Positions 52,632 through 61,721 of a DNA stretch of 64,000 nucleotides are shown piece after piece (the first letter of the stretch is position 1; each line of letters starts with the position of its first letter). The notes beneath the pieces were generated by a model. That model worked only from the letters and a program-made list of their open reading frames with translations. It was not told the DNA's origin and made no database searches. This DNA comes from Vreelandella halophila (GTDB lineage Bacteria > Pseudomonadota > Gammaproteobacteria > Pseudomonadales > Oleiphilaceae). The translations under genes were made by a program, and so were the position numbers. The stretch is taken from the NCBI RefSeq assembly GCF_019903425.1, contig NZ_JACHUZ010000013.1, positions 810,087-874,086 of the forward strand, given 5' to 3'.

Positions 52632-53306
52632 ATGACCCAGACAGACGAAAAAACGCCGGCGCGGATTCTGCTGATTGACGACCACCCCCTGCTGCGGCGG
52701 GGCATTACCCAGCTGCTGGACATGGAGGACAGCATGACCCTGGCGGGGGAAGCCAGCAATGCCCAGGAGGGTATCCGCCTTGCCGGGGAGCTGGATCCGG
52801 ACCTGATTCTGCTGGATCTGAACATGCCGGGAACGGATGGGCATGAGACGCTGCGTAAGCTGCGGGAGGACGGTTTCCCTGGCCGGATTGTGATTTTTAC
52901 TGTCTCGGATGCCGAGGATGACGTGGTTGCGGCGTTGCGCGCGGGTGCTGATGGTTACCTGCTCAAGGACATGGAGCCCGAGGACCTGATGAGCCGGCTG
53001 CATCAGGCCGCCGTGGGCAAGCTGGTGATCAGCGACCGGCTCACGACCCTGCTTGCCGATGCCCTGCGCCATCAGCACACCCCGGAGGCGGAGGGGCCGG
53101 ACTACGCCAGTCTGACCCCGCGTGAGAAGGACATCCTGCGCCACATCGCGGAAGGGCTCTCCAACAAGATGGTGGCCCGGCGGCTGGACATCAGCGAGGG
53201 CACCGTCAAGGTGCATGTGAAGCACCTGCTCAAGAAACTCGGGCTGCGCTCCCGGGTGGAAGCCGCGGTCTGGGCGGTGCATGAGGGCTACGCCGAAAGC
53301 TCATGA
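52632..53306 (+). CDS. narL: Nitrate/nitrite response regulator, NarL-like
   Basis: This 224-residue regulator has a receiver domain (acidic pocket D16/D17, phospho-accepting D62 in [13 protein letters not shown], conserved lysine in GYLLKDMEP) and a LuxR-type DNA-binding domain ([20 protein letters not shown] then [20 protein letters not shown]). It partners with the adjacent NarX-like kinase and should activate narGHJI in response to nitrate. Its last 6 bases overlap the end of the convergent rep gene. Confidence 0.95.
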   Translation: MTQTDEKTPARILLIDDHPLLRRGITQLLDMEDSMTLAGEASNAQEGIRLAGELDPDLILLDLNMPGTDGHETLRKLREDGFPGRIVIFTVSDAEDDVVAALRAGADGYLLKDMEPEDLMSRLHQAAVGKLVISDRLTTLLADALRHQHTPEAEGPDYASLTPREKDILRHIAEGLSNKMVARRLDISEGTVKVHVKHLLKKLGLRSRVEAAVWAVHEGYAESS

Positions 53307-55316
53307 GAGGTCGTCCATGAGGGCGGACAGGGTGGCGCGGCCCCGGCGCTGGTTGGCCTCGGGGTCCCTGTCCGAGTCGCCCTCGCGCTCCACGTGCTCA
53401 TCCGGCATCTCATCCAGGAAACGGCTGGGGATGGGCTCGATGACCTCGCCGTACTGCTTGCGCTGACCGGCGTAGGTCAGGGTCAGGCAGCGCTGGGCAC
53501 GGGTGATGCCCACGTACATCAGCCGCCGCTCCTCTTCGATGGTTTCCGACTCGATGCTGCTGCGGTGCGGCAGCAGCTCCTCCTCCAGACCCATGATGAA
53601 GACGTTCGGGAACTCCAGCCCCTTGGAGGCGTGCAGGGTCATCAGCTGGACCCGGTCGCTGTCGTCCTCTTCCTCCTGGCGGTCCAGGATGTCGCGCAGC
53701 ACCAGCCGGCTGACGGCTTCCTCCAGCGTCTGCTCCGTGTCGCCGTCGTCCTCGTTCGGTTCCATCTGCTCGATGGAGTCCAGCAGGTACCAGACGTTCT
53801 CCATGCGCTTCTGCGCCTGCTTGGCGCTGGAGGCGTTCTGGTGCAGCCACTCCTCGTATTCCACGTCCGTGAACATCCGGCGGATCACGCCCAGGGTGTC
53901 GTCGCCGTTTTCGAGCTGTCGGCGGATGTCGTGCAGGAAGTGGGTGAAGCGCCGCAGCTTCTCCAGCGCACGGCCCTGGATGTGGCTTTCGGCGCCGACC
54001 TCGTCCAGGGCGCGGACCAGGCTCATCTGTCGTTGGCGGGCGTAGCCGGTAAGCTGCTCAAGGGTGCGTGGGCCGATCTCGCGGCGGGGCACGTTGACCA
54101 CGCGCAGGAAGGCGACGTCGTCATCCGGGTTGGTGAGCAGGCGCAGGTATGCCATGGCGTCCTTGATCTCGTTGCGGGCGAAGAAGGACGTGCCTCCGGA
54201 GATCTTATAGGGAACCTGGTAGGCCTGGAGCTTGATCTCCAGCAGTTTCGACTGGTGGTTGCCCCGATACAGAACGGCGAAATCCCGGTATTCCGACCGG
54301 CTCCGCAGGCGCTGGTCGAGGATCTCGGAGGCGATGCGTTCGGCTTCTCCCTCCTCATTGCGACAGCGCAGCACGCGGATGGGATCGCCCACGCCCAGTT
54401 CGCTCCACAGCGCCTTGTCGAAGACGTGCGGGTTGTTGGCGATCACGGTGTTGGCGGTGCTCAGTATGCGGCGCATGGAGCGGTAGTTCTGCTCCAGCTT
54501 GACGATCTTCAGCGAGGGGAAGTCCTCCTTGAGCTGGGCCAGGTTCTCCGGCCGCGCGCCGCGCCAGGCGTAGATGGACTGGTCGTCATCGCCCACCACC
54601 GTCAGGCCCTGGCGGTGGCCCACCAGCAGGCGCACCAGTTCGTACTGGCTCAGGTTGGTGTCCTGGTACTCGTCCACCAGCAGGTAGCGGATGCGGCGCT
54701 GCCATTTCTGGAGCACCTCTTCGTGGTTGCGGAACAGCAGCACCGGCAGCAGGATCAGGTCATCGAAATCCAGGGCGTTATAGGCCTTCAGGTAGTCCGC
54801 GTAGTGCTGGTAGATGACGGCGAAGCGTTCCTCGCGGGCGTCGTTGGCCCGGCTCAACGCCTGGTCCGGCAGCAGCATGGCGTTCTTCCAGTTCGAGATC
54901 GTCGCCTGCAGGTCACCGACTTCAAGTCCGGTGTCCGGGGCGTGCTCGGCCAGCAGGTCGCGCAGCAGGTTACGGGCGTCCTCGGCATCGAAGATGGAGA
55001 AACCGGGGTGATAACCCACGGCATCGTGCTCCTCGCGCAGGATGGTCAGCCCCAGATTGTGAAAGGTGGCCACGGTCAGACCGCGCGCCGCGCGCCGGTC
55101 CACCAGTTTGCTGACGCGCTCCTTCATCTCCCGCGCCGCCTTGTTGGTGAAGGTCACGGCGGCGATGTGGCGCCCGGGGTAGCCCGCGTACTCGATCAGG
55201 TGGGCGATCTTGCGCGTGATCACGCTGGTCTTGCCGCTGCCGGCGCCGGCGAGCACCAGCAGCGGGCCGTCCAGGTACTTCACGGCTTCGCGTTGGCGAG
55301 GGTTGAGATCGGCCAC
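53301..55316 (-). CDS. rep: ATP-dependent DNA helicase Rep
   Basis: This 671-residue superfamily 1A 3'-5' helicase has Walker [13 protein letters not shown] (motif I), [15 protein letters not shown] (Ia), [15 protein letters not shown] (II), [15 protein letters not shown] (III), LEQNYRS (IV) and [16 protein letters not shown] (V), followed by [14 protein letters not shown] (VI). Length and the N-terminal sequence [20 protein letters not shown] match Rep rather than UvrD. GTG 55316 is used because AGGAGG stands at the right distance and the family start agrees. It clears protein-DNA blocks ahead of the replisome. Confidence 0.96.
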   Translation of the reverse strand: MADLNPRQREAVKYLDGPLLVLAGAGSGKTSVITRKIAHLIEYAGYPGRHIAAVTFTNKAAREMKERVSKLVDRRAARGLTVATFHNLGLTILREEHDAVGYHPGFSIFDAEDARNLLRDLLAEHAPDTGLEVGDLQATISNWKNAMLLPDQALSRANDAREERFAVIYQHYADYLKAYNALDFDDLILLPVLLFRNHEEVLQKWQRRIRYLLVDEYQDTNLSQYELVRLLVGHRQGLTVVGDDDQSIYAWRGARPENLAQLKEDFPSLKIVKLEQNYRSMRRILSTANTVIANNPHVFDKALWSELGVGDPIRVLRCRNEEGEAERIASEILDQRLRSRSEYRDFAVLYRGNHQSKLLEIKLQAYQVPYKISGGTSFFARNEIKDAMAYLRLLTNPDDDVAFLRVVNVPRREIGPRTLEQLTGYARQRQMSLVRALDEVGAESHIQGRALEKLRRFTHFLHDIRRQLENGDDTLGVIRRMFTDVEYEEWLHQNASSAKQAQKRMENVWYLLDSIEQMEPNEDDGDTEQTLEEAVSRLVLRDILDRQEEEDDSDRVQLMTLHASKGLEFPNVFIMGLEEELLPHRSSIESETIEEERRLMYVGITRAQRCLTLTYAGQRKQYGEVIEPIPSRFLDEMPDEHVEREGDSDRDPEANQRRGRATLSALMDDLS

Positions 55317-55500
55317 GGGCTGTCCTCCTGAATGGAAGCGTAGTGTAGCATTGAGAGGCCGTTGCTTGATTGGCGTGGGCAGCAGTGATTTAATCCGACT
55401 GTCTGCGCCCGCAGGCACACAGGGAATGCGTTGCAACCGGCATCGGCAACGCAGGATTCAGGAACGGAACAGAAACGGAAACAGGAACAGGGAGACGTTC

Positions 55501-55788
55501 ATGGGCAAACCAGCCGCTACCCTCGGCGATTTTCACACCTGTCCCCAGTTTGATGGCCCCAAGCCCCATGTGGGCGGTCCTGCCGTGCAGGGTTCACCGG
55601 ATGTGCTGATCGGTGGTCGACCGGCCGTGCGTCAGGGGGATAAGGCCGTCTGTGTGGGACCGCCGGATACGGTCAGCGAGGGCTCACCGACCGTCTTCAT
55701 CAACGGCAGGCCCGCCGCCACCCTGGGCTGTGCCACCGCCCACGGCGGCAAGCTGGTGGTCGGCAACCCGACCGTGCTGATCGGCTGA
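55501..55788 (+). CDS. Solitary PAAR-domain protein
   Basis: This 95-residue protein is almost entirely a PAAR repeat fold: GKPAATLGDFHTCPQFDGPK, then VLIGGRPAVRQGDKAVCVGP, then SPTVFINGRPAATLGCATAH. Histidine and cysteine residues form the zinc site at the tip. PAAR proteins cap the VgrG spike of type VI secretion or similar contractile systems and can recruit effectors. No VgrG, Hcp or effector gene is adjacent, so this is an orphan cap or a relic. GGAGA precedes its ATG. It is convergent with pstB. Confidence 0.93.
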   Translation: MGKPAATLGDFHTCPQFDGPKPHVGGPAVQGSPDVLIGGRPAVRQGDKAVCVGPPDTVSEGSPTVFINGRPAATLGCATAHGGKLVVGNPTVLIG

Positions 55789-55810
55789 GGCTGGTACCGC
55801 CAGCTTCAGC
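55784..55810. terminator. Hairpin between convergent PAAR and pstB genes
   Basis: Arms GCTGAGGCTGG and CCAGCTTCAGC (10 of 11 complementary) with a TACCG loop overlap both stop codons. The hairpin could serve as a two-way terminator, although neither strand shows a T-run after it. Confidence 0.45.
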
Positions 55811-56672
55811 CGTACCGACCGGTGATGTAGTCCTCGGTCTTCTGCTCACGCGGGTTGGTGAACAGGGTATCCGTGTCGTTGAACTCCACGATCTCGCCCA
55901 TGTGGAAGAAAGCCGTGTAGCCGGCCACCCGGGCCGCCTGCTGGAGGTTGTGGGTGACGATGGCGATGGTGTAGCGGTCCTTCAGTTCGTCGATCAGCTC
56001 CTCGATGGTCGCCGTGGCCAGCGGGTCCAGTGAGGAGGCCGGCTCGTCCATCAGGATGACCTCGGGGTTAACGGCAATGGCGCGGGCGATGCACAGGCGC
56101 TGTTGCTGGCCGCCAGAAAGGGCCGTGCCCGGCGTTTGCAGCCGGTCCGAGACCTCCCGCCACAGCCCAGCGCGCTTGAGCGAGTGCTCCACCAGTTCGT
56201 CCAGATCCCGGCGGCCGTTCACGATGCCGTGCAGTCGCGGGGCGTAGGCGATGTTCTCGTAGATGCTCTTGGGGAAGGGGTTAGGCTTCTGGAAGACCAT
56301 GCCCACGTTGCTGCGCAGCTGCACCACGTCCACGTCCGGGTGGTAGATGTCCTCGCCGTCCAGCGTGATCTGGCCCTGGATCCGGACGCTCGGGATCAGG
56401 TCGTTCATGCGGTTGAGGCAGCGCAGGAACGAGCTCTTGCCGCAGCCGGACGGGCCGATCAGAGCCGTCACCTCGTTTTCGTAGATATTGAGGTCCAGAT
56501 CGTGCAACGCCTGGGTCTTGTCATACCACAGGTTCACGTTCTCGGCTTTTACCTTGACGTTCTTATCGGCGGTGCCGGCCGTCTGGGCCGGGGCACTGGT
56601 CTCGGGTTGCCCGGTCATAGGGGTTACTGATTCCGTGGTTTCTGGGGGTTCGGTTGTGGCTTCAGAGTACAT
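55806..56672 (-). CDS. pstB: Phosphate ABC transporter ATP-binding protein
   Basis: This 288-residue ATPase of the high-affinity phosphate importer has Walker [10 protein letters not shown], family-specific [10 protein letters not shown], signature [14 protein letters not shown] and Walker [13 protein letters not shown]. The first 35 residues are an acidic, Thr/Pro-rich extension not needed for the fold. ATG 56672 is chosen for GAGGTG; a GTG two codons earlier is possible. It is the last pst gene. No phoU follows; the PAAR gene faces it instead. Confidence 0.96.
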   Translation of the reverse strand: MYSEATTEPPETTESVTPMTGQPETSAPAQTAGTADKNVKVKAENVNLWYDKTQALHDLDLNIYENEVTALIGPSGCGKSSFLRCLNRMNDLIPSVRIQGQITLDGEDIYHPDVDVVQLRSNVGMVFQKPNPFPKSIYENIAYAPRLHGIVNGRRDLDELVEHSLKRAGLWREVSDRLQTPGTALSGGQQQRLCIARAIAVNPEVILMDEPASSLDPLATATIEELIDELKDRYTIAIVTHNLQQAARVAGYTAFFHMGEIVEFNDTDTLFTNPREQKTEDYITGRYG

Positions 56673-56689
56673 ACGCACCTCGTATAGCG

Positions 56690-57904
56690 CTACCAGCGGC
56701 GCTCGAATTTGCGCCGCAGAAAGACGGCCGTGGCATTAAGCGTCAGAAGCACTGCCAGAAGCACCATGATGCCGGCGGCCGTTTTCTCCACGTAGGCCTG
56801 CTCGGGCTCGGAAGCCCAGGTGAAGACCTGTGCCGGAAGCACGGTGGCGGCTTCAAAGACGCCGGAGGGGGCCTCCGGAATGTAGGCGATCATGCCGACG
56901 ATGATCAGCGGCGCCGTCTCGCCCATGGCCTGTGCCAGGCCGATGATGGTCCCGGTCAGTATGCCCGGCAGCGATGACGGAAGCACATGGTCGCGCACCA
57001 CCTGCCAGCGGGAGCAGCCCATGGCGAAGGCGCCCTGGCGGATGGGGTCCGGAACGGCGCGCAGGGCCGCACGGGTGCTGATGATGATGATGGGCAGTGT
57101 CATCAGTCCCAGGGTCAGGCCCCCGGCGAGTGCCGAGGATCGGGGCACGCCGAAGAAGTTGATGAACAGGGCCAGACCCAGCAGGCCGAAGATGATCGAC
57201 GGCACCGCCGCCAGATTGTTGATGTTGACCTCGATGGTCTGGGTCAGCTTGTTGTCCGGGGCGAACTCCTCCAGGTAGATCGCGGACATGACGCCGATGG
57301 GAAAGGCGCAAAGCAGGGTGATACCCAGCACATAGAGCGTACCCACGGCGGCCGAGAATATACCGGCCAGTTCGGGCAGCTTGGAGTCGCCAGTGGTGAA
57401 GAAACGCGTATTGAAGGCGCTCTCGATGCGGCCCTCGTCAATCAGAGCATCCACCTTCTTGCGTAGCTTGTCGGGGAGCTCGGGAGCTGCTGCCACTTCC
57501 TCGTGCTTTGCCTCGAGGATGTCCCGTCCGTGTTTCAGGTACTGGTCGATCTCGGCTTTTACCGGAACCCATCGTTCCTCGGTGGTCCCGAGGAGGTCCG
57601 GATTGCGGTCAATGGCCCGCGGAATCGAGCGGGTTGCTCCCCGGGAGGCGACCTCACGCATGTCGCGGTCCAGGGCGAACTGGCCCAGGCGTTCGGCGCG
57701 GTCATTGTAATCAATGGTGACCTGAACCTGATACTGCCAGAAGGCGGTGTAGCCCTGGCTGATGATGTCCGTGAAGAACGCGATGATGATGGCGAAGGCG
57801 ATGGATACCGCGCCAATACAGTAAGCCTTGAAACGCTTCTCGGCGCGGTAGCGCCGTCGAATCTGTGGGTTGTTGGCGGAGCCGGTCAGTTTGCGCGTGC
57901 TCAT
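56690..57904 (-). CDS. pstA: Phosphate ABC transporter permease PstA, long form
   Basis: This 404-residue permease is about 100 residues longer than E. coli PstA. The N-terminal third ([20 protein letters not shown] onward to about residue 170) is the DUF3333-type extension with one span and a large periplasmic part. The transport core follows ([60 protein letters not shown]). It forms the phosphate channel with PstC. It is spaced 10 bases from pstC and 17 from pstB. Confidence 0.95.
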   Translation of the reverse strand: MSTRKLTGSANNPQIRRRYRAEKRFKAYCIGAVSIAFAIIIAFFTDIISQGYTAFWQYQVQVTIDYNDRAERLGQFALDRDMREVASRGATRSIPRAIDRNPDLLGTTEERWVPVKAEIDQYLKHGRDILEAKHEEVAAAPELPDKLRKKVDALIDEGRIESAFNTRFFTTGDSKLPELAGIFSAAVGTLYVLGITLLCAFPIGVMSAIYLEEFAPDNKLTQTIEVNINNLAAVPSIIFGLLGLALFINFFGVPRSSALAGGLTLGLMTLPIIIISTRAALRAVPDPIRQGAFAMGCSRWQVVRDHVLPSSLPGILTGTIIGLAQAMGETAPLIIVGMIAYIPEAPSGVFEAATVLPAQVFTWASEPEQAYVEKTAAGIMVLLAVLLTLNATAVFLRRKFERRW

Positions 57905-57914
57905 GTCGGTTCGC

Positions 57915-59165
57915 TCAGTCGTATTGTTGCTTGAAACGCCGCACCATCACCGTGGAGATGACGTTCAGCGTCAGGGTCACAATGAACAGCACCAGCCCCA
58001 GGGCGAAAGCTGAGAGCGTCTGCGGGCTGTCGAAGGACTGGTCCCCGGTCAGCGAGTAGACGATGTTGACGGTGACCGTTGTCATGTCCTCGAGCGGGTT
58101 CCAGGTCAGGTTCGGACGTACGCCCGCGGCCATCACCACGATCATGGTTTCGCCCAGTGCCCGTGAGACGCCCAGCAGGAACGCCGAGATCACCCCAGGC
58201 AGCGCCGCCGGGACCACCACGCTCCGGATGGTTTCGGAGCGGGTGGTGCCCAGAGCGAAAGCACCTTCGCGCAGGCTCTGCGGGATGCTGTTGATGACGT
58301 CATCCGACAGCGAGGATATGAAGGGAATGATCATGATGCCCATGACAATGCCGGGCGAGAGAATGTTGCTGTAGGAGGCATCCAAACCGAAGAAACCGGC
58401 AATATCCACAATGATCGGGGTGACGGTGACAGCGGCGAAGAAGCCGTACACAACCGTGGGAATGCCGGCCAGGATCTCAATCAGGGGTTTGACGATGCCG
58501 CGAATGCGTTGTGAGGCGTATTCGGACATGAAAATGGCCGACAGCAGCCCGATCGGCAGTGATACCGCCATGGCGATGGCAGTGACCATGAAGGTACCCG
58601 CGAACAGCGGTACGGAGCCGAATACACCGCCGCCGCCTTCACCCACTTCATCGCCACGGCCGGCGGCCTCGAGGAAGGAATCCCCGGGAGACCAGGTGGT
58701 TCCGGTTATGAACTCCCAGACACTGACTTCGCGGAAGAAGCGCATGGCCTCGAAAATGACCGACAGTACGATCGCGACCGTGGTCATGATGGAAATCAGG
58801 GCCGCGCCCAGCAGCAGCCAGCGCATAAGGTTATCGAGCTTGATGCGGGCGCGGAGGCTGGGCTGGATCGCCCGGAGGCCGAAGCCGAAACCGGCTGCCG
58901 CGGTGACCAGTGTCATGATGAGCACCAGCTCCGACGGCAAGGCAATCCAGCCGAGAAGATTGAGCAGGGAGGCAATAAAGGCTACAGCCATGGCGGGCAC
59001 CGCCATGGAAACCACGGAATACCAGCCGTATTGCTGGGGTCTTGAGTGAAGCCGGATTCCTTCGGCCTGGGTGTTCAGTGCCTTGCGGCGCCCCAGGAAG
59101 AATCCGGCGTAGCCCAGCGGGATCAGTCCCGCGAGCAGTAACAGCGTGGTCTGACCTACGCTCAC
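57915..59165 (-). CDS. pstC: Phosphate ABC transporter permease PstC, long form
   Basis: This 416-residue inner-membrane permease has two extra spans at the N terminus (VGQTTLLLLAGLIPLGYAGF; VSMAVPAMAVAFIASLLNLL). The PstC core (ITGTTWSPGDSFLE, GSVPLFAGTFMVTAIAMAVS, AGIPTVVYGFFAAV, AFALGTTRSETIRSVVVPAA) comes after them. It pairs with PstA, which also carries an extension, so this Pst system is of the long-permease type seen in many marine and soil proteobacteria. GTG 59165 is preceded by GGGGAGG. Confidence 0.95.
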   Translation of the reverse strand: MSVGQTTLLLLAGLIPLGYAGFFLGRRKALNTQAEGIRLHSRPQQYGWYSVVSMAVPAMAVAFIASLLNLLGWIALPSELVLIMTLVTAAAGFGFGLRAIQPSLRARIKLDNLMRWLLLGAALISIMTTVAIVLSVIFEAMRFFREVSVWEFITGTTWSPGDSFLEAAGRGDEVGEGGGGVFGSVPLFAGTFMVTAIAMAVSLPIGLLSAIFMSEYASQRIRGIVKPLIEILAGIPTVVYGFFAAVTVTPIIVDIAGFFGLDASYSNILSPGIVMGIMIIPFISSLSDDVINSIPQSLREGAFALGTTRSETIRSVVVPAALPGVISAFLLGVSRALGETMIVVMAAGVRPNLTWNPLEDMTTVTVNIVYSLTGDQSFDSPQTLSAFALGLVLFIVTLTLNVISTVMVRRFKQQYD

Positions 59166-59238
59166 TGTTGCCTCCCCCTCTAATACAAAAATCCCGACTG
59201 TCCGCAGCGAGCGGAATCAGCCGGGAAACTATCAGACA

Positions 59239-60255
59239 TTACTCAAGATCGCTACGCTTCAGCTCAATCCGGTCGGCGACGTGTTCCTGCCACTTTTTGC
59301 GACTTTCGTCGTCCAGCGGGATCAGGCCTTCTTCAACGAGCAGACCCTTCGGGCCGATCATCAGATCGTCCATGAACAGGCTGACGTAGCCGTCGATGCC
59401 CGGTGCTACGGTGCCTTCGTGAGCCTTCTTGATGTAGAACCAGAGGCTGCGGGCGATCGGGTAGTCTTCGCTGGAAATATTCGAGGTGGTTGGTTCAACC
59501 CCGTCAACAGCGATCGCCTTGATCTTGCCGCGGTTTTCTTCCAGGAAGCTGTAGCCGAAGATACCGATGGCAGCTTCGTTTTCCTGGATACGCTGCACGA
59601 TCAGGTTGTCGTTCTCACCGGAGTCGACGTAGGCGCCATCGGAACGGATATCCGTGTACTCTCCCGGATAGCCGGCTTCTTCACTGACCGCGCCCATTGC
59701 CAGTTCCTCAAAGGCATCACGGGTACCCGACGTAGTCGGAGGGCCGAGCACCTCGATTTCCCGGTCCGGCAGATCAGAATCGATGTCGCTCCAGTTGTCG
59801 TAAGGGTTTTCGACCAACTCACCGTCCTGCGGGACCTTTGCAGCCACGGCCAGCAGGATCTGCTCGCGGCTCAGTGTGAGGTCATCATTATCGCCGTTCT
59901 GGGCGAGTACGATGCCGTCGGAGCCGATCATCGCTTCCGTGATCTTTTCAACGCCGTTCTCCTGGCAACGCTCGAACTCGCTGACCTTCATGCGGCGCGA
60001 AGCATTGGTGATGTCCGGCGTGCCAGCGCCAACCCCTTCACAGAACAGCCGGATGCCGCCGCCGGAGCCGGTGGACTCGATGGTCGGGGTGGGATATTCC
60101 GTGGTGGCGCCGAACTCTTCCGTGACATAGCTGGCAAACGGGTAGACCGTGCTTGAACCAACAATCCGGATCTGGTCGCGCTCCTGGGCGACAGAAGCTG
60201 TGCTTGCGCTTACCAGCGCGGCCAATGCGATGGAGGATTTTTTCCAGGTCTGCAT
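59239..60255 (-). CDS. pstS: Periplasmic phosphate-binding protein PstS
   Basis: This 338-residue binding protein has a signal peptide (SSIALAALVSASTASVA, cleavage before QERDQIRIVG). The phosphate-binding loops are IVGSSTVYPFASYVTEEFG, ESTGSGGGIRLFCEGVG and GTRDAFEEL. ATG 60255 is chosen for AAGGAG at 8 bases; an in-frame ATG 12 codons upstream lacks such a site. It heads pstSCAB under a clear Pho box 47-75 bases upstream, so expression should rise on phosphate starvation through PhoB. Confidence 0.95.
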   Translation of the reverse strand: MQTWKKSSIALAALVSASTASVAQERDQIRIVGSSTVYPFASYVTEEFGATTEYPTPTIESTGSGGGIRLFCEGVGAGTPDITNASRRMKVSEFERCQENGVEKITEAMIGSDGIVLAQNGDNDDLTLSREQILLAVAAKVPQDGELVENPYDNWSDIDSDLPDREIEVLGPPTTSGTRDAFEELAMGAVSEEAGYPGEYTDIRSDGAYVDSGENDNLIVQRIQENEAAIGIFGYSFLEENRGKIKAIAVDGVEPTTSNISSEDYPIARSLWFYIKKAHEGTVAPGIDGYVSLFMDDLMIGPKGLLVEEGLIPLDDESRKKWQEHVADRIELKRSDLE

Positions 60256-60301
60256 CAGGCGACTCCTTGGTTGCCCCATTGATTGAATCAAGTGTCACTT
60301 T

Positions 60302-60330
60302 ATGAGAATTATATGACAGTTATGTGACAG
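60302..60330 (-). promoter_or_regulatory. Pho box upstream of pstS
   Basis: Read on the minus strand, the site is CTGTCAC-ATAA-CTGTCAT-ATAA-TTCTCAT: three 7-base units with 4-base AT-rich spacers, the first two matching the PhoB repeat CTGTCAT almost perfectly. Its distance from the pstS start fits activation of the pst operon. Confidence 0.88.
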
Positions 60331-60352
60331 TGGAGAGAGGCAGGGGATGGCT

Positions 60353-60372
60353 GCCAGGGGCTTGCCCCTGGC
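60353..60372. terminator. Perfect hairpin after the porin gene
   Basis: GCCAGGGGC-TT-GCCCCTGGC is a perfect 9-bp stem that lies 24 bases past the porin stop (minus strand) and upstream of the pstS Pho box. It is a likely boundary between the two units, though no T-run follows. Confidence 0.45.
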
Positions 60373-60395
60373 CACCGTGGGGCTGAGGCTGAGAC

Positions 60396-61478
60396 TCAGA
60401 AGCTGAAGATGGCACCGACCATGACGTGGTCGCCCTCATCCTCAACGCGGTCGTACTGACCGGCTTCCGCCCAGATGCTCAGCGGCTCGTAGAGCTGGTG
60501 TGAAACACCCAGGGTGATCTCATCGCGTTCGTTTACGGTTGTCTCGTCATCCGGCGAGACACGCTGGACAGCGCCGTAGTACTCGGTGCGGCCCTGGCTG
60601 AAGGTACCGCGCAGGGCGGTAAAGGTGGTTTCGTCGCCGGCGGGATCACCGTCCAGGTTATCCTGGATCGAGTACTTGGCGCCGAATTCGAGCTGTCCGA
60701 TGCCGTAGATGCCGGATACGCCGTAGGTATTTTCACCGACGTAACTTTTCAGGGGGTCGCCATTGTCAGTGGTGATGGGGTTGCCATTGTTATCAACGTA
60801 CAGTTGATCACCGTTGGCATTGTAAACTTCATCCGTCGTGTCGGCTGCACGGTCATCATAGCCGGCATATAGCCCCCAGTTATCCCCGGTGTAGCCGCCG
60901 GCGATCGAGAGCCCCACCTCGTTGCTGTCCTCACTGCTCGGGCCCTCATCACGCCCCTGAACGCGCGCCTGGGTGCGGAAGCTGAAGCCGTTCCAGTCCG
61001 GGCTGTAGTAGGCGATCTGGTTGTCCTCGCCAGCGAAGGCTTCATCCGAGATTTCGGCATCCTCGGCGACTTCAGTGGCATCAATGATCAGATCCTCGTA
61101 GACGCTGTCGAAGTTGCCGGCCTGGATCTTGCCGAAGTCGCCCTTTACACCCAGGAAGGCGCTGTCCTGGTTGTCGAGCCCGCTGCTGTTGTCGTCACTG
61201 CTGTATTCCAGCTCGACCTGACCAAAGGCGGTCACAGCGTTGCTGACCCGGGTCTCGAAAGCAAAGCCGAGGGTGGAGTCCTCATCATCCAGCTCTGTGG
61301 AAGCATCCCCAGCTCCGTTCTTTTCGGAGATCACCTTGGGCTCAACGGTGCCGTAAAGATTAAAGGTGGTGTTCTCCGCCAGGCTGAGGCCTTCCTGAGC
61401 GGTAAATTCAATAGCCTGGGCACTGGGGGCGGTCAGCGTTGCGGCAATGGTCGCGGCGAGAAGGTGCTTGCGTGTCAT
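60396..61478 (-). CDS. Gram-negative general porin (Porin_4 type)
   Basis: This 360-residue outer-membrane porin has a signal peptide (LLAATIAATLTAPSAQA). The mature N terminus begins IEFTAQEG, then NLYGTVEPKVI, and internal strands include FGQVELEYSSDDNS, LGVKGDFGKIQAGNFDSVYE and WNGFSFRTQARVQGRD. The C-terminal strand is VMVGAIFSF, ending in phenylalanine as trimeric porins do. It is very acidic, as in porins of salt-adapted bacteria. ATG 61478 is used; an upstream in-frame ATG at 61508 would spoil the signal peptide. It shares an upstream neighbourhood with pst but shows only a weak PhoB-like match (ATGTCAC). Confidence 0.9.
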   Translation of the reverse strand: MTRKHLLAATIAATLTAPSAQAIEFTAQEGLSLAENTTFNLYGTVEPKVISEKNGAGDASTELDDEDSTLGFAFETRVSNAVTAFGQVELEYSSDDNSSGLDNQDSAFLGVKGDFGKIQAGNFDSVYEDLIIDATEVAEDAEISDEAFAGEDNQIAYYSPDWNGFSFRTQARVQGRDEGPSSEDSNEVGLSIAGGYTGDNWGLYAGYDDRAADTTDEVYNANGDQLYVDNNGNPITTDNGDPLKSYVGENTYGVSGIYGIGQLEFGAKYSIQDNLDGDPAGDETTFTALRGTFSQGRTEYYGAVQRVSPDDETTVNERDEITLGVSHQLYEPLSIWAEAGQYDRVEDEGDHVMVGAIFSF

Positions 61479-61655
61479 GGTTTGGTCTCTGATGAATGGG
61501 TTAATCAAAAGGTTGTTGTAAGGCTATGCCTGCTGTGCTCGCTTACGCCGCTTCCAGCGGAATAGCGATGAACACAGAGCATCCTGAGTTGCAAAACTGT
61601 GACATTTTTTTTACGGGCTAGGAAGTGACGGGAAGAGAGTGATGCGCACTGAGGC

Positions 61656-61684
61656 CTGTACCTGTCCGGCCGCACCGCTATAAT
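61656..61684 (+). promoter_or_regulatory. Promoter upstream of tex
   Basis: A consensus -10 box TATAAT (61679-61684) stands 17 bases after a weak -35 (CTGTAC, 61656-61661) and 38 bases before the tex ATG. It suggests constitutive sigma-70 transcription. Confidence 0.6.
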
Positions 61685-61721
61685 GTCGCCCGGACTTCAA
61701 ACCCACCGGAAACGGTTCCCC

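Noticed and set aside
53394-55331. A 645-codon open frame antisense to rep
   Set aside because: It is compositionally biased (V/Q/G/L) and without motifs, whereas the opposite strand carries all helicase motifs of Rep.
55501-55788. Functional link of the PAAR protein with the Rhs toxin of this window
   Set aside because: They are about 20 kb apart, the Rhs protein has its own Sec signal peptide, and no VgrG or Hcp gene lies near either.
61590-61620. Pho box upstream of the porin
   Set aside because: Only one half-site-like match (ATGTCAC on the minus strand) without a properly spaced second unit.
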